From: Microbacterium sp. Marseille-Q6965
Lineage (GTDB): Bacteria > Actinomycetota > Actinomycetes > Actinomycetales > Microbacteriaceae
Direction: 5' to 3'
NCBI RefSeq assembly: GCF_946151065.1
Contig: NZ_CAMGZA010000001.1
Location: 186,001 to 250,000, forward strand
Length of the DNA stretch: 64,000 nt
The notes beneath the pieces were generated by a model. The model saw only the letters and a list, made by a program, of their open reading frames with translations. It did no database searches and was not told the DNA's origin. Positions 18,665-27,113 of the stretch are shown here, piece by piece; position 1 is the first letter of the stretch, and each line of letters starts with the position of its first letter. The position numbers and the translations under genes were made by a program.

Positions 18665-21223
18665 GTGGCACCCGATACGCAGGCCTTCGATCTCGACGCG
18701 ATCGGCACGGGATTGCCGGTGGCGGCGGCTCGCGCGGAGCTCGCGGCGGCCCTGGCGACGGGATCGATGGTGGTCACCGCGCCACCGGGGACGGGAAAGA
18801 CGACCTTCCTCCCACCTCTCGTCGCGAACACCCTGGGGAACCGAGGCCGGGTGATCGTGACGCAGCCGCGCCGCGTCGCCGTTCGGGCCGCGGCACGGCG
18901 CATCGCGGCCCTGGACGGCACGGCGGTCGGCGGGCCCGTCGGTTTCACCGTGCGGGGCGAGCGCGTCGTCTCGGCGCAGACGCGCATCGAGGTGGTGACC
19001 CCCGGTGTGCTCCTGCGACGGCTGCTCGACGACCCGGCGATGGAAGGCGTGGGGGCGGTGATCCTCGACGAGGTGCATGAGCGATCCCTCGACGGCGACC
19101 TGTTGCTGGGCATCCTCACGGAGGTCCGCGCCCTCCGCGACGACCTGCTGCTCGCCGCGATGTCGGCCACGGTCGACGCCGCTCCCCTCGCACGGTTGCT
19201 GGGGTCGGGCGAGGCCGCCTCGGTCGTGCATGTGCCCTCCCCGCTTCACCCGCTGGTCCTGGAGTACGCGCCCGCGTCCGCGCCTCGTGTCGGCCCGCAC
19301 GGCGTCACCCGCGAGTTCCTCGACCACGTCGCGTCCACAGCCGTCAGCGCCCAGGCCGCCTCGGGCCGTGATGCGCTCGTCTTCGTGCCGGGCGCGCGCG
19401 AGGTCGACGATGTCGTCGCGCGCATCCGTGCCCTCTCCCCCGCCACAGAGGTGCTGCCCCTGCACGGCCGCCTCCCCCCCGCGGAGCAGGATCGCGCGGT
19501 CAGGGGCCGGCGGGTGCCGTCCGAGCCGGCGCGGATCGTCGTCAGCACCGCGCTGGCGGAGAGCTCGCTCACCGTGCCGGGCGTGCGCCTCGTCGTCGAC
19601 GCCGGGCTCTCGCGAGAGGTGCGGCGAGACCGCGCGCGCGACATGACCGGACTCGTCACCGTGAGCGCATCGCGCGCCAGCGCGGACCAGCGGGCCGGAC
19701 GCGCCGCCCGCGAGGGACCCGGGCGCGTCGTCCGCCTCTACTCCGAGGCCGACTATGCCGCCTTCCGACCGGCGCAGGACCCCGAAATCGCTTCGGCCGA
19801 TCTGACGGACGCGGCGCTGCTGCTGGCGGCGTGGGGCACCCCAGAGGCGCGGGGCTTGCCGTTGCTCACACCGCCACCGGCCGCCGCGATGACCGGGGCC
19901 CGGGAGGCGCTGCGTGCGTTGGAGCTCGTCGACGACGACGGCCGCGTGACGGGCGAAGGCGCGCGGGTCGCTCGCCTTCCGCTCGGGGTGCGCGACGCAC
20001 GCGCCCTGCTCGGGGCGGCGCACGAGGGCATCGCGCCCCGCCGCGCCGCCGAGGTGGTGGCGGCCATGTCGGGCGACCACCGCGAGGCCGGTGCAGATCT
20101 GGATCAGCTCGTGCGCCGCCTGCGCCGCGGCGAAGCACCCGGTGCGGCACGCTGGCAGGACGAGGTGCGGCGGCTGGAGCGGCTCGCGCCAGAGGCCCAG
20201 AGCGGGCACGGGCCGGGCGCGGCGGGAATTCTCGTCGCTCTCGCCCGCCCGGAGTGGATCGGTCGACGCGCCGACGACGGGTCGCGGGCGTACGTGCTCG
20301 CCAGCGGCACCCGCGCCTCCCTGCCAGAGGGCAGCCCGCTCGCGGGCAGCGAATGGATCGCCGTGCGCGGCGTGCAGCGCGTGGAGGGCCGCGCCGGCGA
20401 CGGCACGGGCGCCGTCATCCGGCTCGCCGCCGCGATCGACGAGGACGACGCCCTGCGGATCGCCCGGGCGCTCGTGCGAACGCAGCGACGCGCCGAGGTC
20501 GAGGACGGGCGCGTCCGGGTGCGCGAGGAGCGGCGAGTCGGGGCGATCCTCCTGTCGGCCACGCCGGTGGCGCCGCGGCCCGAGGACTCCGCGCACGCCT
20601 TCGCCGCCGACATCCGCCGCCGCGGTGTGGCGGCGCTGCCGTGGTCGGAGGGGGCGGCACACCTTCGTGCGCGCATGGCGCTCCTCCATCGGACGGTCGG
20701 CCAACCCTGGCCCGACGTCTCGGAGCCCGCCTTGCTGGCCGGGCTGGACGAATGGCTCGGGCCCGCGCTCGCGTCGCTGCCGCTCGGCGCGCCGCTGACG
20801 CGGCTGGATCTGCGGGGCGCGCTGCGGGGGCTCCTGCCGTGGCCCGACGCCGCGCGGCTCGACGTCCTCGCGCCCGAGCAGCTTGCGGTGCCCTCGGGAT
20901 CGCGCGTGCGCATCGCGTACCCCGATCCGGACGACCGCGACGGCCGGCCGGTCGTCGCGGTCAAGCTGCAGGAGGTCTTCGGCCTCGCCGAGACGCCGCG
21001 CCTCGTGGACGGGCGCGTCCCCGTGCAGTTCCACCTCCTCTCCCCCGCTCGTCAGCCGTTGGCAGTCACGGACGACCTCCGCTCGTTCTGGGACGGGGCG
21101 TATGGCGAAGTGCGCAAGGAGATGCGGGGGCGCTACCCCAAGCATCCCTGGCCGGAGGATCCGTGGGCGGCACGGCCGACCGCGCGCACGACGCGCGCGA
21201 TGACGCGCGACGGAACCGACTGA
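18665..21223 (+). CDS. hrpB: ATP-dependent helicase HrpB
   Basis: An 852-residue DEAH-type helicase. Walker A APPGTGKTT is at about residues 39-47, DEVHERS marks motif II, and SATVD motif III; the later block QRAGRAAREGPGRVVRLYS is motif VI. The HA2-like and HrpB-specific C-terminal regions follow, with the closing KHPWPEDPW. Length agrees with E. coli HrpB (about 810-820). HrpB's cellular role is unclear. The GTG start has GAGGAT 6 nt before, which could be a leaderless -10. It is divergent from the Rpf-LysM gene. Confidence 0.9.
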   Translation: MAPDTQAFDLDAIGTGLPVAAARAELAAALATGSMVVTAPPGTGKTTFLPPLVANTLGNRGRVIVTQPRRVAVRAAARRIAALDGTAVGGPVGFTVRGERVVSAQTRIEVVTPGVLLRRLLDDPAMEGVGAVILDEVHERSLDGDLLLGILTEVRALRDDLLLAAMSATVDAAPLARLLGSGEAASVVHVPSPLHPLVLEYAPASAPRVGPHGVTREFLDHVASTAVSAQAASGRDALVFVPGAREVDDVVARIRALSPATEVLPLHGRLPPAEQDRAVRGRRVPSEPARIVVSTALAESSLTVPGVRLVVDAGLSREVRRDRARDMTGLVTVSASRASADQRAGRAAREGPGRVVRLYSEADYAAFRPAQDPEIASADLTDAALLLAAWGTPEARGLPLLTPPPAAAMTGAREALRALELVDDDGRVTGEGARVARLPLGVRDARALLGAAHEGIAPRRAAEVVAAMSGDHREAGADLDQLVRRLRRGEAPGAARWQDEVRRLERLAPEAQSGHGPGAAGILVALARPEWIGRRADDGSRAYVLASGTRASLPEGSPLAGSEWIAVRGVQRVEGRAGDGTGAVIRLAAAIDEDDALRIARALVRTQRRAEVEDGRVRVREERRVGAILLSATPVAPRPEDSAHAFAADIRRRGVAALPWSEGAAHLRARMALLHRTVGQPWPDVSEPALLAGLDEWLGPALASLPLGAPLTRLDLRGALRGLLPWPDAARLDVLAPEQLAVPSGSRVRIAYPDPDDRDGRPVVAVKLQEVFGLAETPRLVDGRVPVQFHLLSPARQPLAVTDDLRSFWDGAYGEVRKEMRGRYPKHPWPEDPWAARPTARTTRAMTRDGTD

Positions 21224-21293
21224 TCGAATCAGACCGGCACGATCGGGTACGGCACCCCGCCTGCGGCCAGGCTGGTGTGCGAAGGGAGACGCC

Positions 21294-22160
21294 GTGATCG
21301 CCACACTCAACCGCCTCGTCGAGGCAATCGAGGACCGCCTCACCGAGGACATCGATGTGGCGGGGATCGTCGGTGCCCTCGGCACGACCGAGTACCACGC
21401 GCGCCGCATGTTCTCGTCACTCGCCGGCATGCCGTTGTCGGAATACGTCCGGCGTCGGCGGATGACGGTTGCCGCGGCTGACGTCGTCGACGGCGCGGAT
21501 CTGCTCGGTATCGCGGTGCGGTTCGGCTACGGCTCGACCGAGGCGTTCGGACGCGCGTTCCGCGCCGTGCATGGCGTGAGCCCCGCGGACGTGCGTCGCC
21601 ACGGCGGACCTCTTCGCTCGCAACCGCAACTCAGGTTCCGCCTGACCGTAGAAGGGAACACCCCCATGGACGCCCGAATCGTCGACCGCCCGGCCTTTCG
21701 ACTCATCGGACATGCCGCCCGCGTGCCGCTCATCCACGCCGGCATCAATCCACAGATCCAGGAGCACGTCGCCGCGCTGCCGCCGAGCGCGCACGCCCGG
21801 CTCAAAGAGCTCAGCAGCTCCGAGCCGAGCGGCCTGCTCCAGGTGACGGCCGACATCGAGCCCGACGACCCCGAGGGCACCGAGCTGACGTACCTGCACG
21901 GCGTGGCCGTGGAAGACGGCGCCACGGTGCCGGACGACCTCGACGCGATCACGGCGCCGGCGGGCGCGTGGGCGGTGTTCCGTTCCACCGGCGCCTACCC
22001 CGATGCGTTGCAGGCGACCTGGGCCGCGACGGCGACGGAGTGGTTCCCGTCCAACCCGTGGCGCCTGCGCCCTGGCCCCTCGATCGTGGCGGTTCTGGAT
22101 CGCTCGCCGGACTTCCGCACCGCGACGACGGAGCTGTGGCTGCCCGTCGAGCGCGTCTGA
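21294..22160 (+). CDS. AraC family regulator with GyrI-like ligand domain
   Basis: A 288-residue regulator with an N-terminal AraC helix-turn-helix pair (residues about 8-108; the second helix pair includes LLGIAVRFGYGSTEAFGRAFRAVHGVSP) and a C-terminal GyrI-like small-molecule binding domain (about 125-288, with AWAVFRSTGAYPDALQATW and FPSNPWRLRPGPSIV). This is the Rob/SoxS-like multidrug type of arrangement. The GTG start follows GAAGGGAG. It converges on the SUMF1-fold gene with 7 nt between. Confidence 0.88.
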   Translation: MIATLNRLVEAIEDRLTEDIDVAGIVGALGTTEYHARRMFSSLAGMPLSEYVRRRRMTVAAADVVDGADLLGIAVRFGYGSTEAFGRAFRAVHGVSPADVRRHGGPLRSQPQLRFRLTVEGNTPMDARIVDRPAFRLIGHAARVPLIHAGINPQIQEHVAALPPSAHARLKELSSSEPSGLLQVTADIEPDDPEGTELTYLHGVAVEDGATVPDDLDAITAPAGAWAVFRSTGAYPDALQATWAATATEWFPSNPWRLRPGPSIVAVLDRSPDFRTATTELWLPVERV

Positions 22161-22167
22161 GGGAAGG

Positions 22168-22911
22168 TCAGCGCCCGAGGGGCGTCCAGCCGAACGGCAC
22201 CGGGGCGTCCCAGAGTGCGCGCTCCTCGTCCGCCGCGGCGGACCAGCCCTGCGCCTCGCCGACGGCATCGAAACCGCCGCGCGCCACGCGGAACCCGATG
22301 TCGTCCTGGTGCAGGCGCGGGGCTCCGCCGCGACGCGTCGACGCGCGCACGCTCCACTCCGCGTCGGCGAAGCCACCGCCGCGGAACACCCGGTAGTCGG
22401 CGTAGCGCGCGGGATCGAGCAGGTCCCAGCACCATTCCCACACGTTGCCCAGGGTGTCGAACATCCCGTGCAGGTTGGGCAGCTTGCCGCCGACATCCTG
22501 CGGATGCGTCACGCCGTCGCGTTCGGTCCAAGCGATGTCGGCCAGGGGGCCGTACTGCGGACCGTTCGAGCCCGCGCGGCACGCGTGCTCCCACTCCGCC
22601 TCGGTCGGCAGACGATAGCCGTCGGCGTCGACGTGCCACGTGACGTCCTCACCGTCGAACGTGTACGCCGGGTCGAGGCCCTCCCACTCGCTAGCCGCGT
22701 TGCAGAACGCGATGGCCCGCTGCCATGACACCTCGACGGCCGGGCGTCGGGGGTGCTCGGCCGTGACGCCGAGCATCTCCGCCAGCTGCGCCTCGGTGAC
22801 GGGGAAGGCGCCGATCTCGAAGGCCTCGAGCGTGACCGCCCGCCGCGCCCGGCGGCGCGCGTCGTGCAGCGTGACCGTCCCGGCCGGGATGGTGACGAGC
22901 TCGAGGTCCAC
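22168..22911 (-). CDS. SUMF1/FGE-fold protein lacking catalytic cysteines
   Basis: A 247-residue protein of the formylglycine-generating-enzyme (SUMF1) fold: IPAGTVTLHD..., PVTEAQLAE, EVSWQRAIAFCNAASEWEG, YRLPTEAEWEHACRAG, LGNVWEWCWDLLD and the closing DIGFRVARGG are all family marks. The block that in true FGEs carries the two copper-binding cysteines (RGGSWxCxxxYC) reads RGGGFADAEWSVRASTRR, without cysteine. It is therefore unlikely to make formylglycine. Role unknown; it could be a binding or scaffold protein. It lies 44 nt downstream of the DUF1801 gene. Confidence 0.85.
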   Translation of the reverse strand: MDLELVTIPAGTVTLHDARRRARRAVTLEAFEIGAFPVTEAQLAEMLGVTAEHPRRPAVEVSWQRAIAFCNAASEWEGLDPAYTFDGEDVTWHVDADGYRLPTEAEWEHACRAGSNGPQYGPLADIAWTERDGVTHPQDVGGKLPNLHGMFDTLGNVWEWCWDLLDPARYADYRVFRGGGFADAEWSVRASTRRGGAPRLHQDDIGFRVARGGFDAVGEAQGWSAAADEERALWDAPVPFGWTPLGR

Positions 22912-22955
22912 CCAAGAACCCTACTCGGGCCGCCCCGCGCTCAGCCGTGGGATCG

Positions 22956-23369
22956 TCAGGATACGGCCCTCCGGATGAGCGTGGCGAGCAGCTCCTCATC
23001 GGCGGGTGCGAGCTCGGTGACGGCGAAGCTCACCGGCCACATCGTGCCCTCATCGAGCGCGGCCGCCTCGTCGAACCCGATGGTGGCGTAGCGCGCCTTG
23101 AACTTGGCCGCCGCCTGGAAGAACACCACCACCTTGCCCTTGGCGTTCTTCCACGCCGGCATGCCGTACCAGGTGCTCGCCGCGAGGTCCGGGGCGTTCT
23201 CGGCGACCAGCTCCCGCACCCTCTCCGCGATCACCCGATCCGCATCCGGCATCTCCGCGATCGCCTCCGCCAGCGCCGCCGCGTCGTTCTTCTTCGGGCG
23301 GCGCCGCTCCTTCGCCGTCTCCTTGATGGCCTTCCGCTCCTCCGCGGTCAGACCCTCGTTCGTCGCCAT
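22956..23369 (-). CDS. DUF1801 / YdhG-like iron chaperone family protein
   Basis: A 137-residue protein with a charged N-terminal helix (TAEERKAIKETAKERRRPKK) and a DUF1801 fold (about residues 35-135, with ASTWYGMPAWKNAKGKVVVFFQAA). The family, also named frataxin-like iron chaperone YdhG, is poorly understood. A clear GGAAGGAG lies before the ATG. Probably co-transcribed with the SUMF1-fold gene that follows. Confidence 0.8.
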   Translation of the reverse strand: MATNEGLTAEERKAIKETAKERRRPKKNDAAALAEAIAEMPDADRVIAERVRELVAENAPDLAASTWYGMPAWKNAKGKVVVFFQAAAKFKARYATIGFDEAAALDEGTMWPVSFAVTELAPADEELLATLIRRAVS

Positions 23370-23441
23370 CGTGACTCCTTCCGTTCGGCTCGTTCCACAC
23401 GCTACGCCGGGGACCACGGCCCCCGCTTCTCGATTCCTGAT

Positions 23442-23474
23442 CGGATGCGACGCCCTGTCAACCGGTCGCATCCG
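23442..23474. promoter_or_regulatory. Inverted repeat upstream of the lipase-like gene
   Basis: CGGATGCGAC (23442-23451) and GTCGCATCCG (23465-23474) are perfect 10-bp inverted arms with 13 nt between. The right arm ends 18 nt before the lipase start. It may be an operator or a leader hairpin. Confidence 0.4.
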
Positions 23475-23492
23475 CGGCGCGCAGGGAGCAGG

Positions 23493-24194
23493 ATGGCACG
23501 CATGCCGACCGCGCCCGTGAACGCCATCCGCGCGCTCGACTGGTGGCTCCGCGACTACGCGTACGCGGCGTTCTGGCAGGCCCGGTCCTTCGGCAACCGC
23601 ACCGACCCCGAGCAGTTCCGCACGGGCGAGCAGACACCGATCCTCGTGATTCCCGGCGTGTACGAGACGTGGAAGTTCCTCCAACCGCTCATCGTGGCGC
23701 TGCACGAGCGCGGCCACCCCGTGCACGTGGTCGAGCCGTTGCGGCACAATCGCCGGCCCGTGGCGACGGGGGCCGCACTCGTCGCCGAGCACCTGGAGGC
23801 GCACGACCTGCGTGACGTCGTGCTCGTGGCCCACAGCAAGGGCGGACTGATCGGCAAGCACGTCATGGCGCTCGCGCCGGCGGCAGCGCGCGTGCGCGGC
23901 ATGGTGGCGGTTGCCACCCCCTTCGGCGGCTCGCGCTACGCGCAGCTCATGCTCTCCCCCACGTTGCGCAGCTTCTCCCCGCGGAACGCGACGATTCTTG
24001 CCCTCGCCCGCGAGACCGCGGTGAACGCGCGGATCGTCTCGCTGTATGGGCGTTTCGATCCGCACATCCCGGGCGGCAGCGAGCTCTCCGGCGCGCGCAA
24101 TGTCGTGCTCGAAACGGGCGGGCACTTTCGGATCCTCGCCCACCCGCGGGTGATCGCCGAGGTCGCTGCGATGGCCGAGCCCGCCGTGCGTTGA
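23493..24194 (+). CDS. Alpha/beta hydrolase, lipase-like
   Basis: A 233-residue alpha/beta hydrolase. The nucleophile elbow AHSKGG supplies the serine; TPILVIPGVYETWKFLQPL is the oxyanion region, SLYGRFDPHIP gives a likely acid, and ETGGHFRILAHPRV a likely histidine. No signal peptide is apparent, so it probably acts inside the cell on lipids or esters. The ATG at 23493 follows AGGGAG by 4 nt; a second ATG at 23502 is possible. Confidence 0.8.
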   Translation: MARMPTAPVNAIRALDWWLRDYAYAAFWQARSFGNRTDPEQFRTGEQTPILVIPGVYETWKFLQPLIVALHERGHPVHVVEPLRHNRRPVATGAALVAEHLEAHDLRDVVLVAHSKGGLIGKHVMALAPAAARVRGMVAVATPFGGSRYAQLMLSPTLRSFSPRNATILALARETAVNARIVSLYGRFDPHIPGGSELSGARNVVLETGGHFRILAHPRVIAEVAAMAEPAVR

Positions 24195-24272
24195 GGCGCG
24201 ACGCGCGCGGGCGTCACGGCGCCGACCCCTTCCCGACGGCTCGCCGCCCACACAGCACCCCCGCGCGAGGCC

Positions 24273-24278
24273 TAGCGT
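24273..24278 (+). promoter_or_regulatory. -10 box of the VOC-DUF4440 gene (leaderless)
   Basis: TAGCGT lies 7 nt before the ATG at 24286. The same hexamer and spacing serve the VOC gene at 7721. Confidence 0.5.
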
Positions 24279-24285
24279 TGTCGGC

Positions 24286-25110
24286 ATGAGCGATAACCCC
24301 CTCCCGGTACGACAGCTTCGCGTCGTGGTGGGCGTCGATGACTTCGACGCCACCCTCCGCCTCTTCCGAGACGCGCTCGGTCTGCCCGAGCGCGCCGCCT
24401 TCACGGGCGATGGCGAAGCCCGCGTGGCGATCCTCGAAGCGGGAACCGCGACGCTCGAGATCGCGAATCTCGCGCAGGTGGACATGATCGACCGCATCGA
24501 GACGGACGGCGGCACGAGCGAGCGCGTGCGGATCGCGTTCGAGGTGGACGACACCACCGCCACGACCGACCGGCTGGTCGACGCGGGGGCGCAGCTCGAA
24601 GCGTCGGCACGCGTCACGCCGTGGCGCTCGCTGAACTCCCGCGTGCGCACACCCGGCGAGCTGCAGGTGACGCTGTTTCAGGAGCTGGAGAGTCTCGAGC
24701 AGCGCAGCTCGCGCCCAGGATTCCGCGGCGGTTCGGCAGCGGCGACCCCGAACGACGTCACGGAGGTGCTCGAACGCGAACGCCAGCTCCACAGCCCCGA
24801 CCTGAGGCGGGATTCCGAGCGTCTCGCGGGGCTCCTGGCGCCGGACTTCACGGAAGTCGGGGCGTCCGGTCGCACCTGGGACCGCGGCCGGACCGTGGAG
24901 ATGCTCGCGGCCGAAACCGACGCCGCTCCCATCGAGGTGCACGATCTCGCCGGCAGGCCGGTCGGACCGGGCCTCGTCCTGACAACATGGACCTCGGTCC
25001 GCGCCGGCCGGCGTGCCCGTCGCACCTCCCTGTGGCGCCGGGACGCCGAGGGTTGGCGGATCGTGCACCATCAGGGCACCCCGCTGCCCGAAGCGGACGA
25101 GGCGGGGTGA
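24286..25110 (+). CDS. VOC domain - DUF4440/SnoaL-like domain fusion
   Basis: A 274-residue two-domain protein. Residues about 8-130 form a VOC (glyoxalase-like) domain (LRVVVGVDDFDATLRLFRDALGLPE ... VTLFQELE). After a short linker, residues about 150-265 form an NTF2-like DUF4440 domain (VLERERQLHSPDLRRDSERLAGLLAPDFTEVG ... WRIVHHQGTPLP, shown in parts). Each is normally a separate small protein. The fusion could couple ligand binding with an enzymatic pocket; no substrate can be named. Frame is continuous, so this is not an assembly of two ORFs. Confidence 0.8.
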   Translation: MSDNPLPVRQLRVVVGVDDFDATLRLFRDALGLPERAAFTGDGEARVAILEAGTATLEIANLAQVDMIDRIETDGGTSERVRIAFEVDDTTATTDRLVDAGAQLEASARVTPWRSLNSRVRTPGELQVTLFQELESLEQRSSRPGFRGGSAAATPNDVTEVLERERQLHSPDLRRDSERLAGLLAPDFTEVGASGRTWDRGRTVEMLAAETDAAPIEVHDLAGRPVGPGLVLTTWTSVRAGRRARRTSLWRRDAEGWRIVHHQGTPLPEADEAG

Positions 25111-25170
25111 CGTCCGGCGCGGGACGGCGTCGGACGGCGAGTCCACGGTGCCCTCTGCGACACTGTGGTG

Positions 25171-26694
25171 ATGGCCATCACTGCTGACGCCGGACCGGGC
25201 AGCGCCCGCTCAGAGGACCCGCGCGCCGCCCGTCGCATCCCCGAGCCGCTCGATCACATTCAGGGCGTGGAGCGCCACCCCGAGTATCGCGTCGACGTGG
25301 AGCGACTGCGGTTCTCCCCCTACTACTCACGCCTGTCCGCCGTGACGCAGGTGATCTCTCAGACGGGGGCCGGTCTCGCGGTGCACAACCGGCTCACGCA
25401 CTCCATCAAGGTCGCGGCCGTCGCGCGTGCCATCGCCACGCACCTCTCGAGCCTGCCCGGAGCCGACGGAAGGCTGATCGAGGAGCTCGGCGGCTGCCAT
25501 CCGGTTGTCGTGCAGGCCGCCGCGGCTGCCCACGACCTGGGGCACCCGCCGTTCGGGCATCTCGGGGAGCAGACGCTCGATCGCCTCGCGAGGGAGCGCT
25601 TCGGGTTGCGTGAGGGCTTCGAGGGGAACGCGCAGACGTTCCGCATCATCACCCGCCTCGACGAGCACGACGAGCCCGGCGTCGGCCTGAACCTCACCGC
25701 CGCCGTGCGGGCCGCCGTGCTGAAGTACCCCTGGCTCCGCGGCGAAGGGGGCGCACGCCGGGGCGGCTCCGGCAAGTTCTCGTACTACGCGCTCGACATC
25801 GACGATCAGCGCGAGGCGCTGGCCGCGTATCCGCGCATCGAGCCCGGGCAGCAGACGGTGGAGTGCTCGGTGATGGACATCGCCGACGACATCGCGTACT
25901 CGCTGCACGACCTCGACGACTTCTACCGCGCGGGCCTGCTGGACCAGACGATCATCTCCGCCGAGTTCCGCACCTGGCGCAGCGAGCTCTCTCATCTTCG
26001 GGGGCTGGGTCTGGCCGACCTGCGTGCGGAAGAGCGCGTGCCCGGGCGATCGCTCGAACTGCTCTGGCGGCGTCTCGCCGAGAAGGACCCCTGGATCGCG
26101 GACCCGGACGCGTTCGACGAGGCGGTGGCAAGGGTGTCGGACGAGGTCGTCGATGGCCTGCTTTTGCGCCCGTTCGACGGCTCGCTCGCCTCCGAGCGGG
26201 GGCTCGCGCGCTTCACGAGCGCCTGGATCGCCCATCTGCAGGCGCGCGTGCGTGTATACCGCTCCCCCGACATCCGGTCAGGACACGTCAGCCTCGATCG
26301 AACGGCGTGGCACGAGGTGGCGGTGCTGAAGTTCCTGCACCAACGCTTCATCCTGCACCGCCCCGATCTGGCCGTGTACCAGAGAGGGCGGGCCTCGGTC
26401 CTCGAGCGCCTCGTCGACGGCTTCGCGGCGTGGCTCGACGACCCGCGCGACGCACGCCGCGCGCCGCGCCGGCTCGTCGACGTCGTCGAGCTCGCCACGG
26501 AGGACTACATGCGGCTCCGGCGCGAGGAGCCGGACCTGCTCGACACCACCGACGTGACGCAGCTGCGTCGCCTCGCGGTGGGCCGCGGAATCATCGACTA
26601 CGTCGCGTCGCTGACCGACGCGCAGGCGAGCTCGCTCGACGCCCTCCTCGCCGGCCAGACGGAGAGATTGTGGGAGGCCGGTCAGGGCCTTTGA
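25171..26694 (+). CDS. dgt: dGTP triphosphohydrolase-like protein
   Basis: A 507-residue HD-domain protein. NRLTHSIKVAAVARAIA and HDLGHPPFGHLGE provide the HD metal ligands, and SVMDIADDIAYSLHDLDDF the downstream aspartate and histidine. The length fits Dgt proteins, which hydrolyse dNTPs to nucleoside and triphosphate. The ATG at 25171 is taken as start; GTG codons at 25165 and 25168 are equally in frame and cannot be excluded. Its 3' end overlaps the convergent acetyltransferase gene by 13 nt. Confidence 0.85.
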   Translation: MAITADAGPGSARSEDPRAARRIPEPLDHIQGVERHPEYRVDVERLRFSPYYSRLSAVTQVISQTGAGLAVHNRLTHSIKVAAVARAIATHLSSLPGADGRLIEELGGCHPVVVQAAAAAHDLGHPPFGHLGEQTLDRLARERFGLREGFEGNAQTFRIITRLDEHDEPGVGLNLTAAVRAAVLKYPWLRGEGGARRGGSGKFSYYALDIDDQREALAAYPRIEPGQQTVECSVMDIADDIAYSLHDLDDFYRAGLLDQTIISAEFRTWRSELSHLRGLGLADLRAEERVPGRSLELLWRRLAEKDPWIADPDAFDEAVARVSDEVVDGLLLRPFDGSLASERGLARFTSAWIAHLQARVRVYRSPDIRSGHVSLDRTAWHEVAVLKFLHQRFILHRPDLAVYQRGRASVLERLVDGFAAWLDDPRDARRAPRRLVDVVELATEDYMRLRREEPDLLDTTDVTQLRRLAVGRGIIDYVASLTDAQASSLDALLAGQTERLWEAGQGL

Positions 26695-27110
26695 CCGAGC
26701 ACGCAGTCGTACCGGGCGCGACCGGGCCAACGCGGATCGGCCTCGGCCGCGACGATCTCGAAGCCGAGCCGACGGTAGAAGCCGACCGCGTCGTCGTCGG
26801 TCTCGGCGCGCACACCGCGCTCGCCCGCGCGCTCGCGCACGGCATGCACCAGTGCGGTGCCCCACCCGCGGCTCTGCGCACCCTCGTCGACCGCGATGTA
26901 CTCGATCGTCACGGGACGCGTCCGCTCATCGAACGCCGCGAACGCGACGACTCTGCCCTCCTCGCGGGCTCCGAGCACCGTGAGCGCCGGCAGCTCTTCG
27001 CGCGCGATCCGAGACAGCTCGTCGTCGTCGAGCTCGGCGGCCAGCCATAGCAGGTGCCGGAACGCGTCGCCGCGGAGCTCCGCCGGCCCCAACGGGCGGA
27101 TCCGATCCAT
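26682..27110 (-). CDS. GNAT family N-acetyltransferase
   Basis: A 142-residue acetyltransferase. The acetyl-CoA segment is IEYIAVDEGAQSRGWGTALVHAV (Q/R-x-x-G-x-G/A motif SRGWGT), and the C-terminal DAVGFYRRLGFEIV is typical. It starts 3 nt after the luciferase-like gene stops and is therefore probably in one operon with it. Acceptor unknown. Confidence 0.88.
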   Translation of the reverse strand: MDRIRPLGPAELRGDAFRHLLWLAAELDDDELSRIAREELPALTVLGAREEGRVVAFAAFDERTRPVTIEYIAVDEGAQSRGWGTALVHAVRERAGERGVRAETDDDAVGFYRRLGFEIVAAEADPRWPGRARYDCVLGQRP

Positions 27111-27113
27111 CGG

